Position numbers and translations under genes: made by a program
The notes under the pieces: model-generated
What the model was told of the DNA's origin: nothing
Seen by the model: the letters and a program-made list of their open reading frames with translations, nothing else
Database searches by the model: none
From: JAAYJK01 sp964501655
GTDB lineage: Bacteria > Bacillota > Syntrophomonadia > Syntrophomonadales > Syntrophomonadaceae
Assembly: GCA_964501655.1 (NCBI GenBank)
Contig: CAZCTN010000011.1
Coordinates: forward strand, 19,477-83,476
Length of the DNA stretch: 64,000 nucleotides
Direction of reading: 5' to 3'
Shown here: positions 16,435 through 23,769 of the stretch, piece after piece
How positions within the stretch are numbered: the stretch's first letter is position 1
How the letters are laid out: every line of letters begins with the position of its first letter

Positions 16435-17589
16435 TTAGTTATACTCAAACTTGCCCCCCACCCATTCACCGTCCTGAACGGTACCATCGGGGTAAATCAT
16501 TTTGCCCTGGCCATGAGGTTTGCCGTTTTCAAAACTTCCTATGTAATACCCGCCGTCAGCAAACTCCAGAGTGCCCTGGCCATTGGCCAGGTTGTCCTTA
16601 AACTCACCGGTGTATACATCTCCCTCATCGGTTTCCAGCCTTCCCTGGCCGTGCATCAAGCCGTTCTTAACTTCACCTTCATAATCTATGCCTACGCTTG
16701 CAGGCCAGATAATTTTTCCCTTACCTGTAGCTTCATTGCCGGTAAAGGTACCTATGTAAATGCGCCCATCTGCAAACAGTATGGATCCGTCGCCCTGCAT
16801 CTTACCTGCCGCGAAGTCTCCGATATATTTTTTGTAGCGATCGCCTGGGGCGAAGATCATGGTTCCCTCCCCATCAGCCATGTTGTCTTTAATGCTCCCG
16901 GAGTATACCCTGCCGTCCGGCCATTCAATTTTGCCCTGCCCCTGTCCCTTAAGGTTCTTCAGCTGTCCGGTGTAAACCTTGCCATCAGGCCACTGGATGC
17001 TCCCCGAGGTCCATTCCGCAATATTGATGCCATTTTTAAACTGGCCGATAAACTTGATTCCGTCCCGGTTGGTGAATACCCCCTGGCCGTTGGCCAAGCC
17101 GTCCTTCATCTGCCCCGAGTAGTAGCCGATCAACTGACCCTCGTGAGCTACTTCGAAAACCTCCTGGGGGGAAGTAATAGTGATACGCTGGGTCTCACCG
17201 TTCCAGGCAACTTCTGCTCCCAAGGCTTCACTAACAAAACGCAAAGGCACCAGAGTCCGATTGTTGACGATTTTGGCCGGTACATCCAGTTTAACCAGGT
17301 CATTGTTTATGTAAGCATATTGATTGCCGATAGTCAGACTTACCACGGTATTGGAGGACTGTTTCTGAGCCGTTACTGTCTGAGTTGAAGCATCCCAGTA
17401 TATCTGAGCTCCCAGGGCTTCGAAAATAGCCCGCAGGGGTACCAGGGTGCGGCCATTTTCGATAGTCGGGGGAACATCGAAGACCAGGGTACGGCCATCC
17501 AGCACTACGGAAGGAGCCCCGCTGGCAACAGGAACGAAAACTGCCAGCATAGCCAGCAGCAGCAAAAATGTTATGAATTTTCGTGACAT
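16435..17589 (-). CDS. Secreted MORN-repeat protein with stalk domain (paralog)
   Basis: 384 residues from the ATG at 17589, which has GGAGG 7 nt upstream; a longer frame adds an unsupported N-terminus. A signal peptide (MSRKFITFLLLLAMLAVFVPVASG) precedes the same two stalk half-domains as its neighbour, then 9-10 MORN repeats (VYTGQLKNLKGQGQG, VYTGEFKDNLANGQG, YYIGSFENGKPHGQG). The two genes are clear tandem duplicates that differ in repeat count by about one. Both lie next to the secreted Asn/Asp-rich paralogs and are probably extracellular or wall-attached. Confidence 0.88.
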   Translation of the reverse strand: MSRKFITFLLLLAMLAVFVPVASGAPSVVLDGRTLVFDVPPTIENGRTLVPLRAIFEALGAQIYWDASTQTVTAQKQSSNTVVSLTIGNQYAYINNDLVKLDVPAKIVNNRTLVPLRFVSEALGAEVAWNGETQRITITSPQEVFEVAHEGQLIGYYSGQMKDGLANGQGVFTNRDGIKFIGQFKNGINIAEWTSGSIQWPDGKVYTGQLKNLKGQGQGKIEWPDGRVYSGSIKDNMADGEGTMIFAPGDRYKKYIGDFAAGKMQGDGSILFADGRIYIGTFTGNEATGKGKIIWPASVGIDYEGEVKNGLMHGQGRLETDEGDVYTGEFKDNLANGQGTLEFADGGYYIGSFENGKPHGQGKMIYPDGTVQDGEWVGGKFEYN

Positions 17590-17751
17590 AATTATACCTC
17601 CATATATAACTTTAAGCATCGGGAAAAAGTCGAGAAGCAGTTCCAAGACCTCACTGCAACAAGGCTCAGACGAACGCATTTAAGCAGCGGGGAATTATTT
17701 TGCTTCATATAAAAGATATACCAACTCCTATTTAAATTCAATTAGATGATA

Positions 17752-17787
17752 GAGAGATAGACGAGAGAAGTAAGCGACAAGATTCCC
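17752..17787 (+). repeat. Flanking element d1 (downstream of paralog 1)
   Basis: A plus-strand copy of the element with core GAGATA..N5-6..GAGAGAAGTA. It ends in GATTCCC and points into the 3' end of the 17870-18484 gene. It is the most divergent copy. Confidence 0.6.
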
Positions 17788-17833
17788 TGAAAAGATAATT
17801 AGATTATCTTATCGAGATTACTCTTTCTTACCG

Positions 17834-17855
17834 GGCCCGGAACCGCATCCGGGCC
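17834..17855. terminator. GC-rich hairpin after paralog 1
   Basis: An 8-bp perfect stem (GGCCCGGA/TCCGGGCC) directly after the stop of the minus-strand gene. There is no minus-strand T tract, so it may be a transcript-end stabiliser rather than a classic terminator. Confidence 0.45.
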
Positions 17856-17869
17856 TGAGCCTATTTTAT

Positions 17870-18484
17870 TTAGATATTCAGGTTCAGCAGAGCCCAAATG
17901 TCGGCATCCACACCGTCATTGTCGTCATAGTCAATGAAATCCTGGTCCTGATAGTTAACCAGAGTGTTGCCATTGAAACTGCCAATAACATCTATTTGGG
18001 TGCTGTAATCAGCATAGTTAAAGTCAGCGGTGTAAGCGCTGTTGCCAACATTATTCAGATCAACATCATAGTTGTTGAAGGAATCGAAGTTGGATACGAT
18101 GGTAGTGGTTGCGGTAAAGGTATTGCCTACATTGGTGTAGGTGGTATTGCCAACCCCGATGTAGGTTTCGTTGAAGCTTCCCACATTGCCGCTGTAAGCG
18201 GTCAGGATGCACACATCCAGGGTGATGTCATCTATTGCGATGATGTCGTTCTTGTCGGAATTCTGCAGGATAATACCCTTGTTGTTGGAATTGTCCAAAG
18301 TGGTAGTAACATCCACGTCGGTGTAGTCTATGCCAATAACTGTGATGTCTTTGTCGATAGCTACCCAACTGTACGAATTACTGCTCTGACCGAAAGGCTG
18401 CGCAGCCGCGAATGCGCAGCTGCTCATAGCCATTACCATTACCAGTGCACAGGAAATAATTAACATGGTCTTTTTAGTACCCAT
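17870..18484 (-). CDS. Secreted Asn/Asp-rich protein, paralog 1 (unknown family)
   Basis: 204 residues. A signal peptide (MGTKKTMLIISCALVMVMAMSSCAFAA) is followed by a very Asn/Asp/Thr-rich low-complexity body. Shared landmarks with the next two genes are NNKGIILQNSDKNDIIAIDD (about residue 66), GNVGSFN followed by short N-T-N ladders, and the C-terminal block GSFNGNTLVNYQDQDFIDY followed by DDNDGVDAD. The regular spacing of N, T and aromatic residues suggests stacked beta strands (beta-solenoid or amyloid-like), which is inference. AAGGGG lies 8 nt before the ATG. I recognise no named family. Confidence 0.8.
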   Translation of the reverse strand: MGTKKTMLIISCALVMVMAMSSCAFAAAQPFGQSSNSYSWVAIDKDITVIGIDYTDVDVTTTLDNSNNKGIILQNSDKNDIIAIDDITLDVCILTAYSGNVGSFNETYIGVGNTTYTNVGNTFTATTTIVSNFDSFNNYDVDLNNVGNSAYTADFNYADYSTQIDVIGSFNGNTLVNYQDQDFIDYDDNDGVDADIWALLNLNI

Positions 18485-18521
18485 TATATTAACCCCTTTC
18501 TATACTTGCAAATGTTTACTA

Positions 18522-18557
18522 GGGAACATAATCGATACTTCTCTCCTCTATATCTCC
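18522..18557 (-). repeat. Flanking element u1 (5' leader of paralog 1)
   Basis: A minus-strand copy with GGAGATATAGAGGAGAGAAG then TATCGATTATGTTCCC, about 38 bp upstream of the start codon. It is nearly identical to u2. Confidence 0.75.
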
Positions 18558-18665
18558 ATCATTCCTATTCAGTTTTATCAGAACTTGTATCTATCCCAGC
18601 TTCCGGATATGCCTGACCGCAGAAGATCCCCCCCTGGTCAATGCAGGTATATTCCGGATGGGAAA

Positions 18666-18707
18666 GAGATACAGGTGAGAGAAGTAATCGTTAAGATTAT
18701 CTCCCCC
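18666..18707 (+). repeat. Flanking element d2 (downstream of paralog 2)
   Basis: A plus-strand copy with GAGATACAGGTGAGAGAAG then TAATCgttaaGATTATCTCCCC. The second half folds on itself (TAATC/GATTA, GAGA/TCTC). It points into the 3' end of the 18787-19416 gene. Confidence 0.75.
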
Positions 18708-18786
18708 GGATTTGTTAAGTGTGTGAACCCTTTGACCTTAATCTGACCTCTCTGGTCTTTGTCAGAGGCAATTAACCCCGTCTGTT

Positions 18787-19416
18787 TTAGCAGCTAGGCG
18801 TGTTGTAGCCCCACTGATTCAGGTTCAAAAACAGGGCGGCATCGATATCCACCAGATCATTGTCATCGTAATCAATGAAATCCTGGTCCTGGTAGTTGAC
18901 CACGGTGTTGTCATTGAAGCTCTTGATCACGTTCAGGTCATAGCTCTGGTCTTCCCAGTTGCCGCTAACGGAACTGCTATAATTGAAAGAATCATTCACA
19001 TCGATATCGTAGGTATTGAAAGACCCCGCATTGGTAACTCCGGTAAAGGTAAAGGTAGCCTGGTTGTTGCAATTGGTTACGGTGGTATTATTGTAATCCA
19101 TAACGGTGGTGTTGAAGCTTCCAACGTTGCCGCTGTACAGAGTGAGAATTTCCAGGCTGACAGCCACATCGTCGATAGCAATGATGTCATTCTTATCGGA
19201 ATTCTGGAGTATTATTCCCTTGTTGTCGGAGTTATCCAGAGTGGTATTGATATCCACAACATCTACATCCACCCCAACTTTAAATACATCCAGATCATAG
19301 GAATAGCTGGACCAGCTATTTCCTCCCAGCTGCGGTGCAGCAAATGCACAGGTGCTCATGGCAAAAACCATAACCAGAGCGCAGGCTAGAACCAGCATAG
19401 TTTTTTTAGTACCCAT
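18787..19416 (-). CDS. Secreted Asn/Asp-rich protein, paralog 2 (unknown family)
   Basis: 209 residues from the ATG at 19416, where the ribosome binding site AAGGGG is 8 nt upstream and the N-terminus matches paralog 1 (MGTKKTMLVLACALVMVFAMSTCAFAA). A longer frame from 19476 only translates the leader. The body repeats the paralog 1 pattern: DNKGIILQNSDKNDIIAIDD, YSGNVGSFNTT, NNTTVTNCNNQ, and a C-terminal SFNDNTVVNYQDQDFIDY followed by DDNDLVDID. It ends with GYNTPSC. Composition is about one third Asn, Asp and Ser. Secreted; function unknown. Confidence 0.8.
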   Translation of the reverse strand: MGTKKTMLVLACALVMVFAMSTCAFAAPQLGGNSWSSYSYDLDVFKVGVDVDVVDINTTLDNSDNKGIILQNSDKNDIIAIDDVAVSLEILTLYSGNVGSFNTTVMDYNNTTVTNCNNQATFTFTGVTNAGSFNTYDIDVNDSFNYSSSVSGNWEDQSYDLNVIKSFNDNTVVNYQDQDFIDYDDNDLVDIDAALFLNLNQWGYNTPSC

Positions 19417-19450
19417 TATATTAACCCCTTTCTCTTTAGGTATATTGGCA

Positions 19451-19486
19451 GGGAACATAATCGATACTTCTCTCATCTGTATCTCC
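19451..19486 (-). repeat. Flanking element u2 (5' leader of paralog 2)
   Basis: A minus-strand copy with GGAGATACAGATGAGAGAAG then TATCGATTATGTTCCC, about 35 bp upstream of the start. Confidence 0.75.
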
Positions 19487-19569
19487 TTCTCTTATTCAGT
19501 TGTAAAGCTCCCAACTCCCCCTTTCATTTCTTAATAAGTTTTCCAACAATAATCTTCTCGAATGTTAAA

Positions 19570-19600
19570 GGGATATAAGCGAGAGAAGTAATCCCAGGAT
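19570..19600 (+). repeat. Flanking element d3 (downstream of paralog 3)
   Basis: A plus-strand copy with GGGATATAAGCGAGAGAAG then TAATCCcaGGATTATCTCCCC, including a perfect 6-bp TAATCC/GGATTA stem. It points into the 3' end of the 19669-20892 gene. Confidence 0.75.
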
Positions 19601-19668
19601 TATCTCCCCTCATTAAATCTCAAGATTTAATTGAGTAATTGTACCTTCTTATATCGGTGACAGGTGAT

Positions 19669-20892
19669 TTAACCATCGATATTTATATCGGCATCAATGT
19701 CAATCCCGTCGTTGTCGTCTATATCCACCCCGTCCTGGTCATTTACATTGAGGGCATTATTGCCGTTGAAACTCTGCTCAATCTCAATGTCTATGTCGTT
19801 CAAGGTGGCATTGATCGTTTCCTGGAAACTCTCATTGCCGACGTTGTCGAGGTCAATATTGTAGTTGTTGCCGCTGTTGGTGTTGGTAATGTTGGTCAGG
19901 TCAAGATCTATGGTGTTGCCAACATTATCCAGAGTAGTGTTGCCTACATTTTCCATGGTGGTATTGAAGCTGTCTTCATTGAAGCTGCCTTCTATGATCG
20001 CGTCAATATCAATCGCAATATCCTCCAGATTCACTATACTGTTATTGTCGGAATCCTGGAGAATGATCCCATCGTTGTTCATGTTATTGTTGGTGGTAGC
20101 GGTGATACTGATGTTGGCCGACTGCAGCAAACTAGCGAACTGCTGGGCTCCCTCGGGGTCATTTACCAGCGCATTCAGGTAGTCCTGCATCATTGCTCCG
20201 AAATCAACCGAAACCTGGGTTCCGGAGTTCCAATAGCTGTCAGTCAGGTTAATGCTCTTGTTAATGTAGTCATAATAATAGTTGCTGACTGTATTAACGT
20301 TGCTCGGCTGAGACTGGACTACTACCGGGGTTGACTGCACCTTGATCTCAGGCAGAGTGTTGTTGATGGTGATCTTGGGCTGAGCAGCTGTAGTTGTGGT
20401 TGCAGCTGCGGCTACCTGGGTTCCTCCTCCGTTGCTGAGCAACGAGCTGGGAGGAGCCGGTATCCCTTCCATGTCACTGGCCAGGGTCTTTCCGCCGCCG
20501 GAACTGCTCTCGCTGCTGGAGTTGCTTCCACTGGAACTCCGTGCAGATTTGTAATCAGTATCATTATAATTAACGCTTACCGACTCTCTTACTCTGGGTG
20601 GAGCACTTCCTTGAGCTTCAGCACCTGACTCCGCTACCTGAACCTCGGTGGTAAGCGAAGCCCCGCTTCCGGTCTCTGCACCGCTGCCATCCTTCATGTG
20701 AATAGTTATATGGTCGACCCTATCCAGGGCAATGTAGGCTACATCATCTTTATAGGCCATTATGTCGTCCTGCAGCGATGATGGTATACCGGCGAAAGCC
20801 TGCCCGCCGGATACAATAGCTCCGGCAATAAAGCCCAGAAGCGCCACCACACAAATAATACCGCCCATGAAAAGTTTGTCTTTGGTATTCAG
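19669..20892 (-). CDS. Secreted Asn/Asp-rich protein, long paralog 3; probable CTG start
   Basis: About 407 residues. The first ATG (20868) sits inside the signal sequence, far from any ribosome binding site. A CTG at 20892 gives (M)NTKDKLFMGGIICVVALLG, which resembles the N-termini of the two paralogs, and GGGGG lies 8 nt upstream exactly as in them. An in-frame TGA upstream rules out a longer start. After the signal come a Ser/Gly/Ala-rich middle, then NNDGIILQDSDNNSIVNLED, N-T-N ladders (NTTMENVGNTTLDNVGNT) and the C-terminal block SFNGNNALNVNDQDGVDIDD. It shares the family architecture plus about 180 extra N-terminal residues. Secreted; function unknown. Confidence 0.75.
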   Translation of the reverse strand: MNTKDKLFMGGIICVVALLGFIAGAIVSGGQAFAGIPSSLQDDIMAYKDDVAYIALDRVDHITIHMKDGSGAETGSGASLTTEVQVAESGAEAQGSAPPRVRESVSVNYNDTDYKSARSSSGSNSSSESSSGGGKTLASDMEGIPAPPSSLLSNGGGTQVAAAATTTTAAQPKITINNTLPEIKVQSTPVVVQSQPSNVNTVSNYYYDYINKSINLTDSYWNSGTQVSVDFGAMMQDYLNALVNDPEGAQQFASLLQSANISITATTNNNMNNDGIILQDSDNNSIVNLEDIAIDIDAIIEGSFNEDSFNTTMENVGNTTLDNVGNTIDLDLTNITNTNSGNNYNIDLDNVGNESFQETINATLNDIDIEIEQSFNGNNALNVNDQDGVDIDDNDGIDIDADINIDG

Positions 20893-20917
20893 TTTATTTA
20901 CCCCCTTTCATCAGACT

Positions 20918-20954
20918 GGGGAAAATAACCGATACTTCCCTCGCTTATATCTCC
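20918..20954 (-). repeat. Flanking element u3 (5' leader of paralog 3)
   Basis: A minus-strand copy with GGAGATATAAGCGAGGGAAG then TATCGGTTATTTTCCCC, 25 bp upstream of the CTG start. Confidence 0.75.
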
Positions 20955-21613
20955 TTTGGGAATATTCAATTGTGTTTTCCCATCACCTTCTTTACGGTTG
21001 TTATGCCTTTAAAAACACAGTTTATGTATATTGAGATTTTCTCCCGCTTATGACTAAAATATAAACCTTCATCCGAGCAGCATCTTCCGCCACTATTCGT
21101 CAAATTGTCCTATTCTATCTAGGTCTTTCGGCACCTTTCCCGGGGAAAAAAAGAGAACGCTGTATTAATATCTTTCAATACCTGCTACTGACGCCCTTAC
21201 CTGCTTATATATCCCCTGCCGGAAAAATCCTGCGTAATTGGGCTGTTTTAACAGCAATCCTATACTAATAATTTAATACAGTCGCCCTACCTCTGTACAT
21301 TATCCACAGGTAGGATTTTCCTGCCCCCTTCCTCATCCTTTCGGCCTACTGCTATAGGACTATTGGTCCTTCAGCCAGGGAGTAAACGCCAATAAACCGG
21401 CATTTATCCCTTCTTTTAAAAACTGTCTAGTTGGATGAGCTGTCGGGGGCTCTTTCATCCTTTCGGATGACGTTTCCTCACCTTTCCCGGAGATATTTCA
21501 TCCTTATTTATAATAGATTTATAAAATATTTTTGCCATAAGTCTTTGTCTCAGGGCTAAATGAGCATTAATTTTATGCAATACATTTATTTTTAGTTTAT
21601 TTTGACTAAATTG
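20955..21613. other. Gene-free region between paralog 3 and the riboswitch unit
   Basis: No open frame with a ribosome binding site. On the minus strand, the leader side of paralog 3, the motif CCGAAAG recurs near 21128, 21347 and 21461, twice beside CGGGAAAGG, and one copy sits in a perfect TCATCC/GGATGA hairpin. A partial copy of the flanking element (ATAAGCGGGAGAA) lies near 21050. A TTATCCACA DnaA-box-like word occurs near 21300. The region may be a long structured leader. Confidence 0.4.
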
Positions 21614-21642
21614 TTGACAGTTTTTATTTAATATAGTATATT
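21614..21642 (+). promoter_or_regulatory. Strong sigma-A promoter for the riboswitch-transglutaminase unit
   Basis: A perfect TTGACA at 21614-21619, 17 bp, TATATT at 21637-21642. Transcription would start near 21649, about 30 nt before the first riboswitch. Confidence 0.85.
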
Positions 21643-21680
21643 GGTTCTACTTCCTTATAGACAGAGGAAGGAAAAACCTG

Positions 21681-21764
21681 ATAAAGGCAAAACTATTGAA
21701 AAATAGTGACGCAAAGCTACAGGGGCTAACACGGTTTATACCGTTATGCCAGCCAGTTGCCGGT
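21681..21764 (+). ncRNA. c-di-GMP-I (GEMM-I) riboswitch, first copy
   Basis: The full GEMM-I signature: GGCAAAAC, a hairpin (CTATTgaaaAATAG), GACGCAAAGCTACAGGGGC, CTAA, a second hairpin (ACGG/CCGT), and CCAGCCAGTTGCCGG. The base equivalent to G20 of the Vc2 aptamer is G, as expected for c-di-GMP rather than cGAMP specificity. It is followed 20 nt later by its own intrinsic terminator. Confidence 0.95.
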
Positions 21765-21784
21765 ATGATAAGAAATCTGGCGTG

Positions 21785-21813
21785 AAACCTGTATGCTGTC
21801 ATACAGGTTTTTT
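21785..21813 (+). terminator. Terminator of riboswitch 1
   Basis: An 11-bp stem (AAACCTGTATG/CATACAGGTTT) with a 4-nt loop, followed by TTTTTT. Confidence 0.93.
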
Positions 21814-21865
21814 CATTGGGGAGATTTACACCGGAAGATCTCGTCTTGTTAAGCAAAATATTTAT

Positions 21866-21950
21866 ACCAAGGGCAAAACCATCGAAAGATGGCGACGCAA
21901 AACTACAGGGGCTAAATCGGTATATACCGTTATGCCAGCCAGCTGCCGGT
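21866..21950 (+). ncRNA. c-di-GMP-I (GEMM-I) riboswitch, second copy
   Basis: GGGCAAAACC, a GAAA-capped hairpin (CCATC/GATGG), GACGCAAAACTACAGGGGC, CTAA, a hairpin around TATATA, and CCAGCCAGCTGCCGG. Compared with copy 1 the conserved AAAGC reads AAAAC, which may weaken or tune ligand binding. It has its own downstream terminator. Confidence 0.93.
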
Positions 21951-21965
21951 CCAGTTTATGACAAT

Positions 21966-21996
21966 AAACCTGCAGGTTGGTATGCAGGTTTTTTTT
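21966..21996 (+). terminator. Terminator of riboswitch 2
   Basis: An 8-bp stem (AAACCTGC/GCAGGTTT) followed by a run of eight T, ending 20 bp before the ATG of the transglutaminase-like gene. Confidence 0.9.
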
Positions 21997-22015
21997 GACG
22001 GGAGGAATTGAGGGG

Positions 22016-22900
22016 ATGAGAATACGCAAATTTGTAAGCACAGGCCTAATAACACTGCTCTTTTTAATGAGTTTTTCCATTTTCACCGATGCTCAGGCTC
22101 AGGCATCATACTCTACTGGATTTAAAAGCTCCAAAATACAGATTACCACTCCTGATCGCAGCGGAATAAGCTGTAATGGCAGTCTGTTGATCCAAGGTAC
22201 ATCCAGTTTGGATGTAGTATGGTTTTGCATTCGTGGTCCCAAACAGGAACTCACTACCTGGAAGGCTGAAGTTAATGACCGTGCTTTTTGCACTACCATT
22301 AACCTGCGTTTCGGGTCCGGTCAATACACTATATGGGCCGGAGATAATGCTCAGCGCTTTGACGGCACCATCCGCTTCCTGGTCAACAACCAGGATCGGG
22401 TCGACAGCCGTTACACTGCTGCTTCCCTTTATGTGGATTCCAACCATTCTGCCATAGTAGAATTGGCGGCCTCTCTTGCCCCGGATGATATAAGTCCCAG
22501 GGATAAAATGGAGAATATTCATTCATGGGTTACCAGCAATATAGCTTATGATTATGATGCTTATCTACGCAAGGATATTCAGCTGGTCAGTGCCAGCCAG
22601 GTATTAGCGGATAAGAAGGGGCTGTGCCGCGACTTCTCTTTCTTGTTCGCCGCCCTGGCCCGGGCAGCAAATCTCCCCTGCCGGGTAGTATATGGGGAAG
22701 CTGCGTCAGGCAATAGTTGGGAGCTCCATGCCTGGAATGAGATTCTGATAGGAGATCAATGGGTGTCCGTAGACAGCAGTTGGGATGCTGGTTATGTATC
22801 CAACAATCGTTTTGTCCAATCACCCTCCAAAACCTTTCTGGCTCCGGATGCCAAGAGCTTTGCACTGACTCACCGGGTTACCCAGACCACGGTACACTGA
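22016..22900 (+). CDS. Exported transglutaminase-like (cysteine protease fold) protein under c-di-GMP control
   Basis: 294 residues from the ATG at 22016, which has GGGAGG upstream. A signal peptide (about 1-30, ending in DAQAQA) is followed by an Ig-like or carbohydrate-binding-like region (about 40-125). The transglutaminase-like core has Cys in GLCRDFSFLFAALARAANLP (about 202), His in WELHAWNEI (about 238) and Asp in WVSVDSSWD (about 250), so the triad is complete. In bacteria this fold is usually a hydrolase or crosslinker acting on wall or matrix proteins. It is the only gene after the two tandem riboswitches, so its transcription should respond to c-di-GMP. Confidence 0.92.
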   Translation: MRIRKFVSTGLITLLFLMSFSIFTDAQAQASYSTGFKSSKIQITTPDRSGISCNGSLLIQGTSSLDVVWFCIRGPKQELTTWKAEVNDRAFCTTINLRFGSGQYTIWAGDNAQRFDGTIRFLVNNQDRVDSRYTAASLYVDSNHSAIVELAASLAPDDISPRDKMENIHSWVTSNIAYDYDAYLRKDIQLVSASQVLADKKGLCRDFSFLFAALARAANLPCRVVYGEAASGNSWELHAWNEILIGDQWVSVDSSWDAGYVSNNRFVQSPSKTFLAPDAKSFALTHRVTQTTVH

Positions 22901-23027
22901 GTTTCCAAGTGGAAGCTCTTCAATATATAATCACCCTTCTCTCCCGTTTGTTTTGCACTTGCTGCCGGTCTATACCCCTTCCTCCACCGGACTGGCAGTA
23001 AGGAGCAGAACAACACTAAAGAATATT

Positions 23028-23058
23028 AATGCCGGATGGACATAAACCACCCGGCATT
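23028..23058 (+). terminator. Hairpin after the transglutaminase-like gene
   Basis: An 8-bp inverted repeat (AATGCCGG/CCGGCATT), then a second one (TATGAGG/CCTCATA) at about 23061. There is no clear T tract. The pair may terminate both convergent genes. Confidence 0.4.
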
Positions 23059-23124
23059 GCTATGAGGACAGGGCCTCATAGGAGAGAGAGGCCTCATCAT
23101 TTTTGATCTTCCTAAATTTCCAAC

Positions 23125-23769
23125 TTAAATATTTGCTCTCTTTTTCTCTTTCTCCTGATTATACAAAAAGGCCAGTACCTCAGTGCGGTTTCGCACATTA
23201 TATTTTTTAAAAGCACTGCGCAGGTGAGATTTTATCGTGGATTCAGACAGGCACAAAGTTTTGGCAATTTCACTATTGGAGTAGCCTTGAGCCAGATAAT
23301 TGATGACTTCTCTTTCCCGACCGGTCAACAAGGAGGCCCCGGAAAACTCATCGACTTCCGGTCGGTTTCCATAGTGCTCGGGACCCGGCCGGGGTATACA
23401 GACAATGCCGGCACTGACAATCAATTCTACTGCCTTTACTATTTGCCGGGGAAGCAGGCGCATGGGCAGACAGCCTCGAATGCCGCAATCCAGGATGGTA
23501 AGCAGGTCGTAATCAGCCGGGTTTTCCACGATGATTACTGTCTGCAGCATGGGGCAGTGTTTGATCAACTCCTTCAATAAAGGAACAAATTCTGCTCCAT
23601 TAACCTTCCATACCACTATGTCCGGCTGCATGGCACCTGCCTGATCAATCAATTCGTTAGGTAGCAGCTTGTCCAGAACCAGGAAATTATGGTTCTCCTC
23701 AAAGGCCACAGATAAACTTTGGATATAAAGGGGGGTGTCACTGCAAAGGATTAATCTTAATCTGTCCAT
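23125..23769 (-). CDS. LuxR/NarL-type regulator with degenerate receiver domain
   Basis: 214 residues. The receiver-like N-terminus (about 1-120) keeps the fold pattern (LRLILCSDTPLYIQSLSVAFEE), but the phospho-acceptor position reads PDIVVWKVNG instead of D(M/I) and the late Lys site reads CLPMRLLP. It is therefore probably not activated by phosphorylation. The C-terminus is a classic LuxR HTH (LTGREREVINYLAQGYSNSEIAKTL, then LSESTIKSHLRSAFKKYNV). Architecture and degeneracy recall CsgD/VpsT-type biofilm regulators, but no VpsT c-di-GMP motif is seen. It is convergent with the c-di-GMP-controlled gene. Confidence 0.88.
   Translation of the reverse strand: MDRLRLILCSDTPLYIQSLSVAFEENHNFLVLDKLLPNELIDQAGAMQPDIVVWKVNGAEFVPLLKELIKHCPMLQTVIIVENPADYDLLTILDCGIRGCLPMRLLPRQIVKAVELIVSAGIVCIPRPGPEHYGNRPEVDEFSGASLLTGREREVINYLAQGYSNSEIAKTLCLSESTIKSHLRSAFKKYNVRNRTEVLAFLYNQEKEKKRANI

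Noticed and set aside
15124..17589. Copper amine oxidase activity
   Set aside because: Only the N-terminal stalk-like domain is present; the catalytic domain is absent.
17977..21977. Long plus-strand frames opposite the Asn/Asp-rich paralogs
   Set aside because: They mirror the repetitive composition of the minus-strand genes, lack ribosome binding sites and have no signal peptides.
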